Below are positions 36,689 to 45,641 of a stretch of DNA of 64,000 nt, piece after piece; within the stretch, counting starts at the first letter, position 1; every line of letters begins with the position of its first letter. The notes under the pieces were generated by a model. The model worked only from the letters and a program-made list of their open reading frames with translations, searched no databases and was not told where the DNA came from. This stretch comes from CAYQCE01 sp964415885 (GTDB taxonomy: Bacteria; Zixibacteria; MSB-5A5; JAABVY01; JAHJOQ01). The stretch is from the NCBI GenBank assembly GCA_964415885.1, contig CAYQCE010000001.1, positions 1-64,000 on the forward strand, read 5' to 3'. The position numbers and the translations under genes were made by a program.

Positions 36689-37525
36689 TCATCGGCGCAA
36701 GAACTCCTCAGTTGTTTTTCGCGCCGGAGGGCTCTTGTCCGGTTCTTCAGGATAGCCGAGCGGTGTGACTGTTGCTATGTAATGCTCTTTCGGTATAACC
36801 AGCCACTCCTTGACGTCTTCACGGTCCATTGCCGCGATCCAGCACGTCCCGAGACCGTAGCACCAAGCCGCGAGCATGAAATGGTACGCTCCGATGCACG
36901 CGTCCTGGATATGGCGTTTAGACAAAGCGGGGTCCGAGGCCACTGCAACTGCGAGGGGAGCGGCATTGATCGGTCCGGATGGTTTGCCACGGGTCTCTGA
37001 AAGCCGCTTCTTTGTCTCCGGGTCCGATATGATTTTGAAGTAATACGACTGGCAGTTCTTCGATGTTGGGGCGAAACGAGCGAGCTCGATCGCGTTGTTG
37101 AGAACTCCCTCGTCGATACTGTCCGGTTTGAACTGGCGAAAGCTCCGGCGCGACAGCAGCAGTTCATCACTCATACGGTGCGGCTCGATCGGATGGTCGA
37201 AATATTGAAATTCCAGAGGCCGACCCTCAGGGTCCGCTGCAAAGAACTGGTAGATACGATACTTTTCATTGTAGCTGGGAGGGGAGAGAGCGGTCTGCTT
37301 GAATCTCTCATACATTCTGTCAACCTGATCTCGCGTGCTGTAAAAGAAGGTCAGCATCCCCTCAGTTTCAGGCTCGTCTCGTTCGCACAATCCGAAGATG
37401 AAATTGCCGTGACGAAACAACTTGCAGTCCCCCTGATCGAGCCACAACTCACAGCCGATCTTCTCGATGTAGAATCTTTGGAGCTCGGTCAGCATTCGGG
37501 TTTTGAAGAAGACGATACCACTCAT
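36689..37525 (-). CDS. VOC (glyoxalase-like) domain fused to a nitroreductase
   Basis: A 278-residue fusion. Residues about 1-110 resemble a VOC/glyoxalase-like domain (IVFFKTRMLTELQRFYIEKIGC ... YQFFAADPEGRPLEFQYF, with the metal-region pattern DPEGRPLEF). Residues about 115-278 are a nitroreductase (LLLSRRSFRQFKPDSID, ARFAPTSKNCQSYYF, GLGTCWIAAMD, VTPLGYPEEP), an FMN-dependent oxidoreductase. The ATG at 37525 has AGGAG just upstream and overlaps the lipoate ligase stop as ATGA, so the two are translationally coupled. The pairing suggests a redox or detoxification role linked to lipoate or keto acid metabolism, but this is inference. The substrate is unknown. Confidence 0.82.
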   Translation of the reverse strand: MSGIVFFKTRMLTELQRFYIEKIGCELWLDQGDCKLFRHGNFIFGLCERDEPETEGMLTFFYSTRDQVDRMYERFKQTALSPPSYNEKYRIYQFFAADPEGRPLEFQYFDHPIEPHRMSDELLLSRRSFRQFKPDSIDEGVLNNAIELARFAPTSKNCQSYYFKIISDPETKKRLSETRGKPSGPINAAPLAVAVASDPALSKRHIQDACIGAYHFMLAAWCYGLGTCWIAAMDREDVKEWLVIPKEHYIATVTPLGYPEEPDKSPPARKTTEEFLRR

Positions 37526-38154
37526 AGCTCCTCGCAATTCTCGAACAGCAGTGTTATCCGATTTTCCAGCTCATTCGTGTCGATCGAATAGCCTTCCGCT
37601 TCGAGTGATGTGACAAACTCGCTGTGCTTCCGATTCCTGCGGTACTCCGGCTCGCGAGGCGGGTGCTTCAAGTAACGATCTATCTGCTTTGCGTCGCCCG
37701 CGAGGTTTATAACCCCGTGATAGAAGACGGATCTCTTGTTGCGGTAGATCGCTGTTCCGGCGATTTTTTGTTCGCCGATTGCGATGTCCGATCTGCCCTT
37801 GTGCGATACGTCTCGCACTCCCATCTTCGTAAGCGCATCGATGATGATAGAATTGAAAATGCGGAAATACTCGCCCGAGTCTCGCTGGTTCTCGGTGTAG
37901 ACGGCAAATGACACAATTGCCATTTTGCGGCTTAAAACTACCGCGCAGCCGCCGGTGCTGCGGCGCACAACGGGAATCCGATCTGTGCGGATCATGTCTG
38001 CGACGATCTCGTTCTGCGGTTTTGAACCATTCCCGATCACCACGAGTGTCTCTGTGGGAACCCAGAACTTCATAGCTCGAGGCTGGCCGTTGGGCTTCAA
38101 TAACTGCGAATCGGGCAGATCGTAGCGAGAACTAATCTCAATTCGTTCGGTCAT
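37522..38154 (-). CDS. Lipoate--protein ligase family protein (LplA-like)
   Basis: A protein of about 210 residues from the biotin/lipoate ligase fold. Visible motifs are RRSTGGCAVV (the RRxxGGGxV loop, with Cys in place of a Gly) and GRSDIAIGEQKIAGTA, which contains the lysine that holds lipoyl-AMP. It lacks the small C-terminal domain of E. coli LplA. It sits 40 bases after the E3 gene of a pyruvate dehydrogenase operon, so it most likely lipoylates the E2 encoded there. A TTG at 38178 is possible, but the ATG at 38154 is nearer to the first conserved sequence. Octanoyltransferase activity is an alternative. Confidence 0.82.
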   Translation of the reverse strand: MTERIEISSRYDLPDSQLLKPNGQPRAMKFWVPTETLVVIGNGSKPQNEIVADMIRTDRIPVVRRSTGGCAVVLSRKMAIVSFAVYTENQRDSGEYFRIFNSIIIDALTKMGVRDVSHKGRSDIAIGEQKIAGTAIYRNKRSVFYHGVINLAGDAKQIDRYLKHPPREPEYRRNRKHSEFVTSLEAEGYSIDTNELENRITLLFENCEEL

Positions 38155-38194
38155 TCCAGCATCCAGAGAAATGTGCAAAAAGCCGACTACTGAT

Positions 38195-39550
38195 CTAAAC
38201 TATATGGATCGGTCTGTCCATCGCCTTGAAGACAGCTTCCATGACGGTCTCGGAAACTGTCGGGTGGGCATGCACGACCTCACCCACATCCTCGAGTGTT
38301 CCCTCGAGTCTCATGATCGAGACTGCTTCGGCGATCATGTCGGTAGCATTCGGGGCGACAATGTGTACGCCCATCACCTCGCCATACTTGCTCTCGGCGA
38401 GGACCTTCACGAATCCTTCCATGTATCCCTCGATCATAGCCTTACCGTTAGCGGACATCGGGAATTCGCCGACCTTGTACTCGATGCCCTTGTCTTTCAG
38501 CTCCGCCTCGCAGTAGCCGACGGACGAGACCTCCGGGTCGAGGTAGATGTTGATCGGGAGCTTTCGGTAGTCGATTTCGCGCTTGATGCCCGCGATGTCG
38601 TTGACCGCAGCGAGGCCCTGAGCCGACCCGATGTGTGCGAACATCTGTCCGGTGACATCACCGATTGCGTAGATCGAGTCAACGCTGGTCTTGAGACTGT
38701 CATCAACTTCAATCTTGCCCTCAGGAGTGATTTTGAGATCGATTCCCTCGATCTCAGGCAATACAGGCTTGCGGTCGGCGCAATTGATAACGAGATCGCA
38801 CTCGATGAAATCATCGCCGGCATAGACACCACCCTCGGCCTGTTTGGTAATCTCGGACTCGTAATATGCCTTGATTCCGGATTTCTTAAGCTTGTCGGCC
38901 ATGTACTCTGTGAGGGAATCATCGAGAAACGGCGCCGGTACTTTGTCCGGAGTGACGAGACTTGTCTTCTTGCCAATTGTCTTGAGGATGTACGCTGTCT
39001 CGACTGCTGCCGGATTACCACCGAACACGAGAAGAGACTCCGGCAGATCGTCTTTTTCGTAGAACTCGTCGATCTCGATCACTTTCTCGGGGTCGACATT
39101 CTTGATCGCATCCCGGTTCGGCCTGGATCCGGTTGCGATGATAATCTTGTCGGCGGAGTAGGAACCGTCTCCAACCTTCAATTCCGTTGGACCGGTTATT
39201 CTCGCTTCTCCCGTAATGACCTCAACATTGTTCTTCTTGAGCAGGAACTCCACACCTTTGACTAGACGGTTCACGAGCCGGTCTTTTCGGGAGATTGCTT
39301 TCTTCCAGTTGAAAGACAGCTCTTTGGCGTTGATCCCCTCGATACCGAATTGCCTGGCGCTGCCGATCTTGCCGAACAGTTTGGCGCTCTCTATCAGAGC
39401 CTTGGATGGTATACAGCCCCAGTTGAGACACATGCCCCCGATACTGCTCTTCTCGACTAACCCAATGTTGATTCCGAGTTGCCCTGCCCGTATAGCGGCC
39501 ACATAACCCGCCGGACCGGCACCGACAATTATAAGATCGAAGTTTTTCAC
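38195..39550 (-). CDS. lpdA: Dihydrolipoyl dehydrogenase (E3)
   Basis: A 451-residue flavoprotein disulfide reductase that reoxidises the dihydrolipoyl group of E2 and passes electrons to NAD. FAD site IIVGAGPAGYVAAIRAGQLG at the N-terminus, redox-active pair in GGMCLNWGCIPSK, second nucleotide fold around LLVFGGNPAAVETAYIL, and the C-terminal His-Glu in HAHPTVSE. In the NAD-binding loop GGNPAA departs from the usual GxGxxG. GTG start with AGGAGG upstream. It is the fourth gene of the E1 alpha, E1 beta, E2, E3 run, 12 bases after E2. Confidence 0.93.
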   Translation of the reverse strand: MKNFDLIIVGAGPAGYVAAIRAGQLGINIGLVEKSSIGGMCLNWGCIPSKALIESAKLFGKIGSARQFGIEGINAKELSFNWKKAISRKDRLVNRLVKGVEFLLKKNNVEVITGEARITGPTELKVGDGSYSADKIIIATGSRPNRDAIKNVDPEKVIEIDEFYEKDDLPESLLVFGGNPAAVETAYILKTIGKKTSLVTPDKVPAPFLDDSLTEYMADKLKKSGIKAYYESEITKQAEGGVYAGDDFIECDLVINCADRKPVLPEIEGIDLKITPEGKIEVDDSLKTSVDSIYAIGDVTGQMFAHIGSAQGLAAVNDIAGIKREIDYRKLPINIYLDPEVSSVGYCEAELKDKGIEYKVGEFPMSANGKAMIEGYMEGFVKVLAESKYGEVMGVHIVAPNATDMIAEAVSIMRLEGTLEDVGEVVHAHPTVSETVMEAVFKAMDRPIHIV

Positions 39551-39562
39551 TGTGACCTCCTG

Positions 39563-40861
39563 CTACATTACCAGCATTGCCACCGGATCGGCGAGCATTG
39601 TCATGATGTTACTGAGGAAACGGGATGCCTCGGCGCCATCGACTATCCTGTGATCGAACGATAGCGACAACGGGAGAATATGCCCGATCACGATCTCATC
39701 ATTCTCGTTCACTACCGGTGTTTTCAAAATCCGTCCAACGCCCAGTATTCCGACATCCGGGTAGTTTATAACCGGAACGCCGTAGATTCCCGCAATCGCG
39801 CCGTAGTTCGTGACCGAGAACGTGCTATCCTTCAGCTCTTCGAGCTGCAACTCCCGATTCTGCGCACGCTCGATTTTGTCCACGATCTCGTTGGCGAGCT
39901 CGATTATGCTCTTTCGATCCGCGTCCTTAATGACCGGCACAACCAGCCCGTCGGGAGTATCGACCGCCATCCCGATATTGTAGTATTTGTTGTAAATGAC
40001 CCTGTTGCGCTCCATATCGAGTCGGCAATTGAGCTTCTTGTGGTTCTTCAGCGCGTGTGTAACGGCTTTGATAATGAACGCCATATATGTCAGCTTCACG
40101 CCCTGTTCGGCGAGCTGCTCTTTCTTTTCATTGCGAAGTTCCATAAGACGCGATATTTCGACTTCTTCGAATGCGGTGGCATGCGGGGCGGTAAACTTGG
40201 ATTCGACCATTTTGTTGGCGATTGTCTTGCGGATCTGCGTCAGCTCCTCGGCTTCGGCACGTTCCGGGACTTCCTTCGGGATCGATGTGCCCGCAGTTTT
40301 TCGCCCGACTTTCGGTCCCGCCTGCTTCTCTTCGAAAGCCCGCCTGATATCATCCTTCATCACGCGACCAGCCGGTCCGGTGCCGCGAACCGTGTTGATT
40401 TCGATTCCGAGGTCTTTGGCCATCTTGCGGGCTACAGGGGTCGCGAGTGCCTTGCGCTTTGGCTTTTCGGCTTCCGCGGCGTCCTCATCGTCTTCCATAC
40501 CCTCACCGGTGGATGGGAGAAATGCCTCCGAGCCGGCATCCTCGATTTGACCGACGACTCCGAATCCGGGTTCTTCTACATCGACTTCCTCTTCAGCCTT
40601 TCCTTCAGCCTCGGATTCTTCACCCTCGATCTCGATTTCCGCGAGAGCATCGCCGACATTGATCGTTTCGCCGACCTTCCCAAAGAGATTCTTGACAACG
40701 CCCGTTCTCGGGCTCGGTATATCGGCGACGACCTTATCGGTCTCCATCTTGACAATAGAATCGCCTTCTTTTATTTCCTGCCCCTTCTTGACAAACCATT
40801 CGAGGATCTTGCCTTCGCTGATGCCCTCTCCGATATCGGGGAATTTGAATATGTACAGCAT
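39563..40861 (-). CDS. Dihydrolipoamide acyltransferase (E2)
   Basis: A 432-residue E2 of the 2-oxo acid dehydrogenase complex. One lipoyl domain (about 1-80, with the modified Lys in METDKVVADIPS), an acidic linker (about 80-130, EGEESEAEGKAEEEVD), the peripheral subunit-binding domain (about 145-185, ATPVARKMAKDLG and GTGPAGRVMKDDI), and the catalytic domain with SFDHRIVDGAEASRF near the C-terminus. ATG at 40861 has GGAGG four bases upstream; the frame is open further upstream but overlaps E1 beta. Whether the acyl group is acetyl or branched chain cannot be fixed by eye. Confidence 0.92.
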   Translation of the reverse strand: MLYIFKFPDIGEGISEGKILEWFVKKGQEIKEGDSIVKMETDKVVADIPSPRTGVVKNLFGKVGETINVGDALAEIEIEGEESEAEGKAEEEVDVEEPGFGVVGQIEDAGSEAFLPSTGEGMEDDEDAAEAEKPKRKALATPVARKMAKDLGIEINTVRGTGPAGRVMKDDIRRAFEEKQAGPKVGRKTAGTSIPKEVPERAEAEELTQIRKTIANKMVESKFTAPHATAFEEVEISRLMELRNEKKEQLAEQGVKLTYMAFIIKAVTHALKNHKKLNCRLDMERNRVIYNKYYNIGMAVDTPDGLVVPVIKDADRKSIIELANEIVDKIERAQNRELQLEELKDSTFSVTNYGAIAGIYGVPVINYPDVGILGVGRILKTPVVNENDEIVIGHILPLSLSFDHRIVDGAEASRFLSNIMTMLADPVAMLVM

Positions 40862-40871
40862 TAATCCTCCC

Positions 40872-41849
40872 TCAGAACTCGATCGTCTTCTTGATAGCGT
40901 GGTAGATCCTCTCCGGAGTCGGGAAATACAAATCCTCGCCTTTCGGAAGAGGCACGACCGTATCGTTACCCGTAATTCTTGCAGGCGGTGCTTCAAGATA
41001 CAGGAACGCCTCTTCGTTGGCAATAGTGAAGACCTCTGAGGCGACTCCGAATGACCGCGGTCCCTCATGGACAACGAGCAGACGTCCGGTCTTTTTTATC
41101 GAATCCGCGATTGTCTCCCGGTCCATGGGATAGATGGTTCTCAGATCGATCAGTTCGACCGAGTAGCCATCTTTCTTAGCCTGTTGGACGGCCTGCTGTG
41201 TGGTACGGAGCATCGCGCCGTAGGCAACGACCGTGATCTGCTCCCCCTCCTTTATGACCTTGGCGGTACCGATTTTGATTCTAAACTTTTTGTCCGGCAC
41301 TTCCTGCTTGATCGAGCGGTAGACTTTCTTCGGCTCCATGAAGATGACCGGGTCGGGATCCTCGATTGCCGAGATCATCAAGCCCTTGGCGTCATACGGT
41401 GTCGCCGGGATCACAACCTTGAGACCCGGGATGTGACCGAAAATTGCTTCCATGCTCTCCGAGTGGCTTTCGAGAGCACGGATCCCACCGCCGTAAGGCA
41501 TGCGGACAACGACCGGGCAGGTGAGCTGGCCTCGAGTGCGATAGCGCATCCGAGACAGGTGCGAGATGATCTGATTGAAAGCCGGGTACACAAATCCGGA
41601 GAACTGCATCTCCGCTATGGGCTTCAGCCCGTTTATCGCCATTCCAATGCTTGCGCCGACAATTGCTGATTCAGCGAGTGGAGTATCAAAGACTCGCTTT
41701 TCGCCATATTTCTTCTGGAGTCCCTCGGTGACTCGAAAGACACCCCCCTCGAGTCCGGCGTCCTCGCCGAACACAAGTACGGATTCATCCTCCTCGAGCT
41801 TGATATCGAGGGCCGAGTTGATTGCCTGAACCATATTCACGACTGACAT
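40872..41849 (-). CDS. Pyruvate/2-oxoacid dehydrogenase E1 component, beta subunit
   Basis: A 325-residue transketolase-like beta subunit. Typical parts are VFGEDAGLEGGVFRVTEGLQ, TPLAESAIVGASIGMAINGL, MPYGGGIRALESHSES and the C-terminal ITGNDTVVPLPKGEDLYFP. With E1 alpha it forms the thiamine diphosphate enzyme that decarboxylates the oxo acid and acylates E2. Its ATG directly follows the E1 alpha stop, with AAGGAGGG inside the end of that gene. Confidence 0.93.
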   Translation of the reverse strand: MSVVNMVQAINSALDIKLEEDESVLVFGEDAGLEGGVFRVTEGLQKKYGEKRVFDTPLAESAIVGASIGMAINGLKPIAEMQFSGFVYPAFNQIISHLSRMRYRTRGQLTCPVVVRMPYGGGIRALESHSESMEAIFGHIPGLKVVIPATPYDAKGLMISAIEDPDPVIFMEPKKVYRSIKQEVPDKKFRIKIGTAKVIKEGEQITVVAYGAMLRTTQQAVQQAKKDGYSVELIDLRTIYPMDRETIADSIKKTGRLLVVHEGPRSFGVASEVFTIANEEAFLYLEAPPARITGNDTVVPLPKGEDLYFPTPERIYHAIKKTIEF

Positions 41850-42935
41850 TTACCGGCCCTCCTTTCGCGCGAGGAAATTCTGTAGTTCGATCTGCTGCTG
41901 TTTCAAGCTGTCGGGCAGCTCGGCGAATTGATACTTGAAAATGTCTTCGACGGTCGGGGGAGCCATGTTCTCCACTTCACGGAACTGCTTAGCGACATCC
42001 TCCTCCGCCTCATTCCTGTATTCCTCTTCCTTCTTATCATCCCAGAGCTTTTTTTCTTTGAGGAATAACTTCATTCGCTTTAGTGGGTCTTTGTCCTTCC
42101 ATTCTCCTTCTTCCTCTTTTGTGCGATATCGACCGGGATCATCGGAGGTCGTGTGCGCGCCCATCCGGTAGGTTACGGCTTCGATCATCACCGGTCCCTT
42201 GCCCGAGCGAGCGTGCTTGACCGCCTCGGATGTCGCCCGATAGACGGCGAGAAAATCGTTGCCGTCGACCTGAATGCCGGGCATCTCATAGGCTATGGCC
42301 TTCTGTGCGAGTGTCTCGGACTTGGTCTGCTTCTTCCGGCTCAAGGATATGGCGTACTGGTTGTTGTTGCAGAAGAAAATAACCGGGCAATTGTAGACGG
42401 CTGCCCAGTTCATGGCCTCATGAAAATCGCCCTGCGATGTACCACCGTCGCCGAAATATGCAAGAACGACATCGTTTTCGCCTCGGTAGTTGATAGCGTG
42501 AGCGATTCCGACGGCATGTGGCAGTTGAGATGAAATCGGGACTGCAACGGGGGTTATCCTTGCGTCCTCGGCATACCGGCTGCCCTCCTCCGAACCCCCG
42601 AAGTACAGGAAATAGTGCTTCATCGTCATTCCCTTGACCAGCCATGCCCCCAGCTCACGATATGCCGTCACCATCCAGTCCGACTTCTCGATTGCAAGCG
42701 CGCTGCCGACGGCCGCTGCTTCCTGTCCCGTGTTGGCCGGGAGAGTGTAAATCCGTCCCTGCCTCTGCAGCGATACGGCCTTGATGTCGGCCACCCTGGC
42801 ATACAGCATGGTCTTGTAAGCTTCGATCAGCTTGTCGTCGTCAAGTTGGGGAACCCATTTCTTAACTTTGATCTTGCCCTCCTGGTCGAGAACCTCAAGC
42901 TGCCTTCCCTTGAGCGGATCGAAAGTATTGAACAT
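41850..42935 (-). CDS. Pyruvate/2-oxoacid dehydrogenase E1 component, alpha subunit
   Basis: A 361-residue thiamine diphosphate-binding subunit. The cofactor motif begins AYFGDGGTSQGDF and ends NNNQYAIS (GDG-x-NN). ISSQLPHAVGIAHA and RMGAHTTSDDPGRYR (phospho-loop region) are family-typical. AGGAGATA before the ATG supports the start. It opens the operon E1 alpha, E1 beta, E2, E3, lipoate ligase. The layout is the heterotetrameric E1 of Gram-positive and many other bacteria, not the single-chain AceE. Confidence 0.93.
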   Translation of the reverse strand: MFNTFDPLKGRQLEVLDQEGKIKVKKWVPQLDDDKLIEAYKTMLYARVADIKAVSLQRQGRIYTLPANTGQEAAAVGSALAIEKSDWMVTAYRELGAWLVKGMTMKHYFLYFGGSEEGSRYAEDARITPVAVPISSQLPHAVGIAHAINYRGENDVVLAYFGDGGTSQGDFHEAMNWAAVYNCPVIFFCNNNQYAISLSRKKQTKSETLAQKAIAYEMPGIQVDGNDFLAVYRATSEAVKHARSGKGPVMIEAVTYRMGAHTTSDDPGRYRTKEEEGEWKDKDPLKRMKLFLKEKKLWDDKKEEEYRNEAEEDVAKQFREVENMAPPTVEDIFKYQFAELPDSLKQQQIELQNFLARKEGR

Positions 42936-43109
42936 TATCTATCTCCTATAGCAAATAACAGAATACTCGGGAGTTACAACGTGCGCCCAGTCTACGGGTT
43001 TCCTTCTCCGAATCGGTTTACTCAGAAGTCCCGATTATTATGTCATAAACGGCTCAAACTACTCCATGTTCCCCAAACAACTCCATCTTCGAGAGTTGCG
43101 GAGGATACG

Positions 43110-44006
43110 CTATCCGAATGTCACAAAAAACGCACCGACAATCGCAAGACCGATGGCGAGAACTTTCGTGGACGTTATACTCTCTTTTAAGACGAGGGCG
43201 GCGAGGATGAATATGAAGACGTTGCTCGTCTGGTTCAGTGCCGCCGCAACCGATGCCTGCGTGAATTTCATTCCCGCAAGCCACAGCATCATAGCGACAT
43301 AAGCTCCGATGAAGGAACCTATGAGCGTGTAACCCAGACGGCTTCTTGTGAATATGGATTTCACTATCGTCTTTCTATTTCTGAAGAAGAGAAGAAGTAG
43401 TGCGAGAGATACAGAACCTGCGACCAGTCTCCACTGGACGACCCAGAGAAGGGGAGAGCGGTCGAGGAGCGGCTTGACCATCACGACCCCTGCACCGTTG
43501 GCGATCTGTGAGAGTGCACCGATCAATACCCCTGTGATTACCTCTTTCCGCGAGCGTGCCTCGGCACTCTTCGCCCGCGTTGCGGTCAGCACCGCAGATA
43601 TGATAAGGACCGCGCCGATTATCTGTATGGCTGCGAGAGACTCGCCGAGGAACAGGAGCGAGAGCGTTATGATCGACGGGCTGTAGAGACAGTCGACGAT
43701 TGCTGTCAGCCCGGCGCCGAGCCTGTTGAGGCAGATGAAAAACAGCGTGTCGGCAATTCCGATCCCGACAGTGCCCGAAACAAACATAAGTACGTAATCG
43801 GATGCGGATGCGGGCCTAAACGGGTTCTCGCCGATCAACAGGATCGTCGGGAAGAGCAGCACCGATGCAAGCGCTCCCTTGAACAGATTCAAACCGATCG
43901 GATGAACGACTTCGCCGGCTCGTTTGAACAGAATTACTGCAGTTGCCCATGCAACAGCCGTCAAGAGGGCGAGAATCTCTCCGTAGTATGGTATCGTCTG
44001 ATCCAA
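43110..44006 (-). CDS. EamA/DMT superfamily transporter
   Basis: About 298 residues with ten hydrophobic helices in two five-helix halves, typical of EamA metabolite exporters. ILALLTAVAWATAVILFKRAG begins the first half and GVLIGALSQIANGAGVVMVKP the second; late LVLKESITSTKVLAIGLAIVG is a family hallmark. The substrate is unknown. I chose a TTG at 44006 because AGAGG lies 7 bases upstream and the helix pattern then starts as expected; a GTG at 44126 would add 40 non-family residues and has no ribosome site. It is on the same strand as the PDH operon but 170 bases before it. Confidence 0.85.
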   Translation of the reverse strand: MDQTIPYYGEILALLTAVAWATAVILFKRAGEVVHPIGLNLFKGALASVLLFPTILLIGENPFRPASASDYVLMFVSGTVGIGIADTLFFICLNRLGAGLTAIVDCLYSPSIITLSLLFLGESLAAIQIIGAVLIISAVLTATRAKSAEARSRKEVITGVLIGALSQIANGAGVVMVKPLLDRSPLLWVVQWRLVAGSVSLALLLLFFRNRKTIVKSIFTRSRLGYTLIGSFIGAYVAMMLWLAGMKFTQASVAAALNQTSNVFIFILAALVLKESITSTKVLAIGLAIVGAFFVTFG

Positions 44007-44244
44007 TTCGTTGCCTCTGTCGAGCGATGTCCGTCGCGCTGAAATCGTCCGCCGAAGATACGAACTGGTCGGCTCGCCGACAAGCTCTATAGCGGGGATG
44101 ATACCACCTTGAAACGATTTCCGCACGGGCGAGCGAACGATAACGATATTAGTCTTAAGCCGTTACAGCATTGATGGTTGGCTGCCGATGTGCATAGAGA
44201 GTGGATTCAGTTGCGGGCCTGAGAAAAATCTACCTGAGGCACAA

Positions 44245-45165
44245 ATGGCCGTGAAACAGCTTATAGTCAAGAATGCGAAGCCGGACATTGAGATTCCGGA
44301 CGGCGAACATACGTCCAGCCGCGAGTGGATGTTCCGGCACGTGTTCGAGAGTGTGCCGGACCCTTTACTACTGCTCGATACAAGCGTGCCACCGAGAATC
44401 AGAGCGTCAAATCGAGCATCAGAGGAGCTGATCAGATGCCGAGGCCGCGAATTGGTGGGAAGGTCACTCTGCGATTTTCTGGACGATCGGAATGCTGCCG
44501 TGGAGTTTCAGGAAAAGCTGGGCGCCTCGGCGAGGGATGGTGGTGATCTCGAAGTGCTGGATGTCGATCTGGTTTCCTCCGAAGGAGATCTGATACCCGT
44601 GGATGTCAGGGTTATTCCTGTGACCAATAGTGCCGGCGATCAGATTGGATGGCTCTATTCGCTTCGCAGCCAATCACGGCGTCTCCGAACGCATGAGCTT
44701 CTTTTGCACGAGAGACACAAGCTTGAGAACCTCCGCAAGGCTGTGGAGAGCAAGAATGAGGCTCTGGATCGCGTGATCCATGAGATGGAATCCGACAAAG
44801 AGCAAATCTCCGCACAGATAAGGTCCAACATAAGCAAAACTGTCATGCCGCTGGTCTCGCTTCTTCGAGAGAGGCAGCTTCCCGATGACCGGGCTTATGT
44901 TGACCTACTCGAGACCAATTTGCGGGATATCGCATCCTCATTTACCACGAAGCTCGAAACTAAGTATCCGAGGCTATCACCGCGTGAGACGGAGATTTGC
45001 CGGATGATCCGGGCGGGATTCGCGACCAAAGAGATTGCCCGTATTCTCAACGTCTCAGAACAGACAATCGGCACCCAGAGAAACCGTATCAGACGGAAAC
45101 TGGGCCTCGTCAACAGTGACATCAATCTATCATCCTACCTAAAGTCCCTCGATATCGTGGAATAG
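44245..45165 (+). CDS. PAS-coiled-coil-LuxR type transcription regulator (first of three)
   Basis: A 306-residue regulator. PAS domain about 28-145 (FESVPDPLLLLDTS ... VRVIPVTNSAGDQIGW), a helical linker (about 150-225, RKAVESKNEALDRVIHEME), and a LuxR-type HTH at the C-terminus (LSPRETEICRMIRAGFATKEIARILNVSEQTIGTQ, split here only by family convention), ending NLSSYLKSL. It should sense a small ligand or redox state and bind DNA as a dimer. The ATG at 44245 has GAGG five bases upstream. Its linker and HTH are alike to genes at 48616 and 60753. An MCP gene follows. Confidence 0.88.
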   Translation: MAVKQLIVKNAKPDIEIPDGEHTSSREWMFRHVFESVPDPLLLLDTSVPPRIRASNRASEELIRCRGRELVGRSLCDFLDDRNAAVEFQEKLGASARDGGDLEVLDVDLVSSEGDLIPVDVRVIPVTNSAGDQIGWLYSLRSQSRRLRTHELLLHERHKLENLRKAVESKNEALDRVIHEMESDKEQISAQIRSNISKTVMPLVSLLRERQLPDDRAYVDLLETNLRDIASSFTTKLETKYPRLSPRETEICRMIRAGFATKEIARILNVSEQTIGTQRNRIRRKLGLVNSDINLSSYLKSLDIVE

Positions 45166-45641
45166 CCTTGTTCGGCACAGCTCCAATGTCCCAAAGCGCG
45201 ACACAACGCGTCTGGGGATCGTGTACGGCGGGTACACGATTTGTCGATGGTAATTCAATGTCAATGCTCGATCCCGGCAGACGATACCGCTGAATAGAAG
45301 AGCATAGAAGGATTAGCTCAGGTTGCGCGGCCATTTGATACGGCGGTGTTTGCAGATAGATGCCCGGGAGAGTCGTGTATTGAGATGTATACGGATTTTG
45401 GGCAGAAACAGAAAAGGGGGTTGCACGCCGCCCTGCTGGCTTGATCATGAATTGAAGGTTGACAAACGTATAGTTGAATTTTTCACGATGCGGGAAAGGA
45501 GGTCGATCACGGTTTCGCATAGCTCTCGCACTCTCAAAATGACTGCACTTAAGTCTCGTTATTCTCAAGCAGTTACGGTCTGGTCCAATTCGGGGAGGAA
45601 GACCGGCAAAGGGGTGTAAAAAAACAGTCAAGGAGGAAAAA
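45166..45641. other. Long leader or intergenic region before the first MCP
   Basis: About 475 bases. A perfect 8-bp hairpin TCGTGTAC / GTACACGA (45219-45239) followed by TTTG may be a weak terminator for the regulator gene. TTGACA at 45459-45464 has no good -10. A GATTAGCTCAGG stretch near 45313 recalls a tRNA D-arm but no tRNA can be folded. No coding frame is convincing. Confidence 0.4.

Noticed and set aside
45305..45385. tRNA-like D-arm sequence (GGATTAGCTCAGG)
   Set aside because: No TTCGA-type T-loop, no acceptor stem and no anticodon stem at the right spacing could be found.
45459..45487. Promoter with TTGACA in front of the first MCP
   Set aside because: No acceptable -10 at 16-19 bases; only TTCACG or similar.
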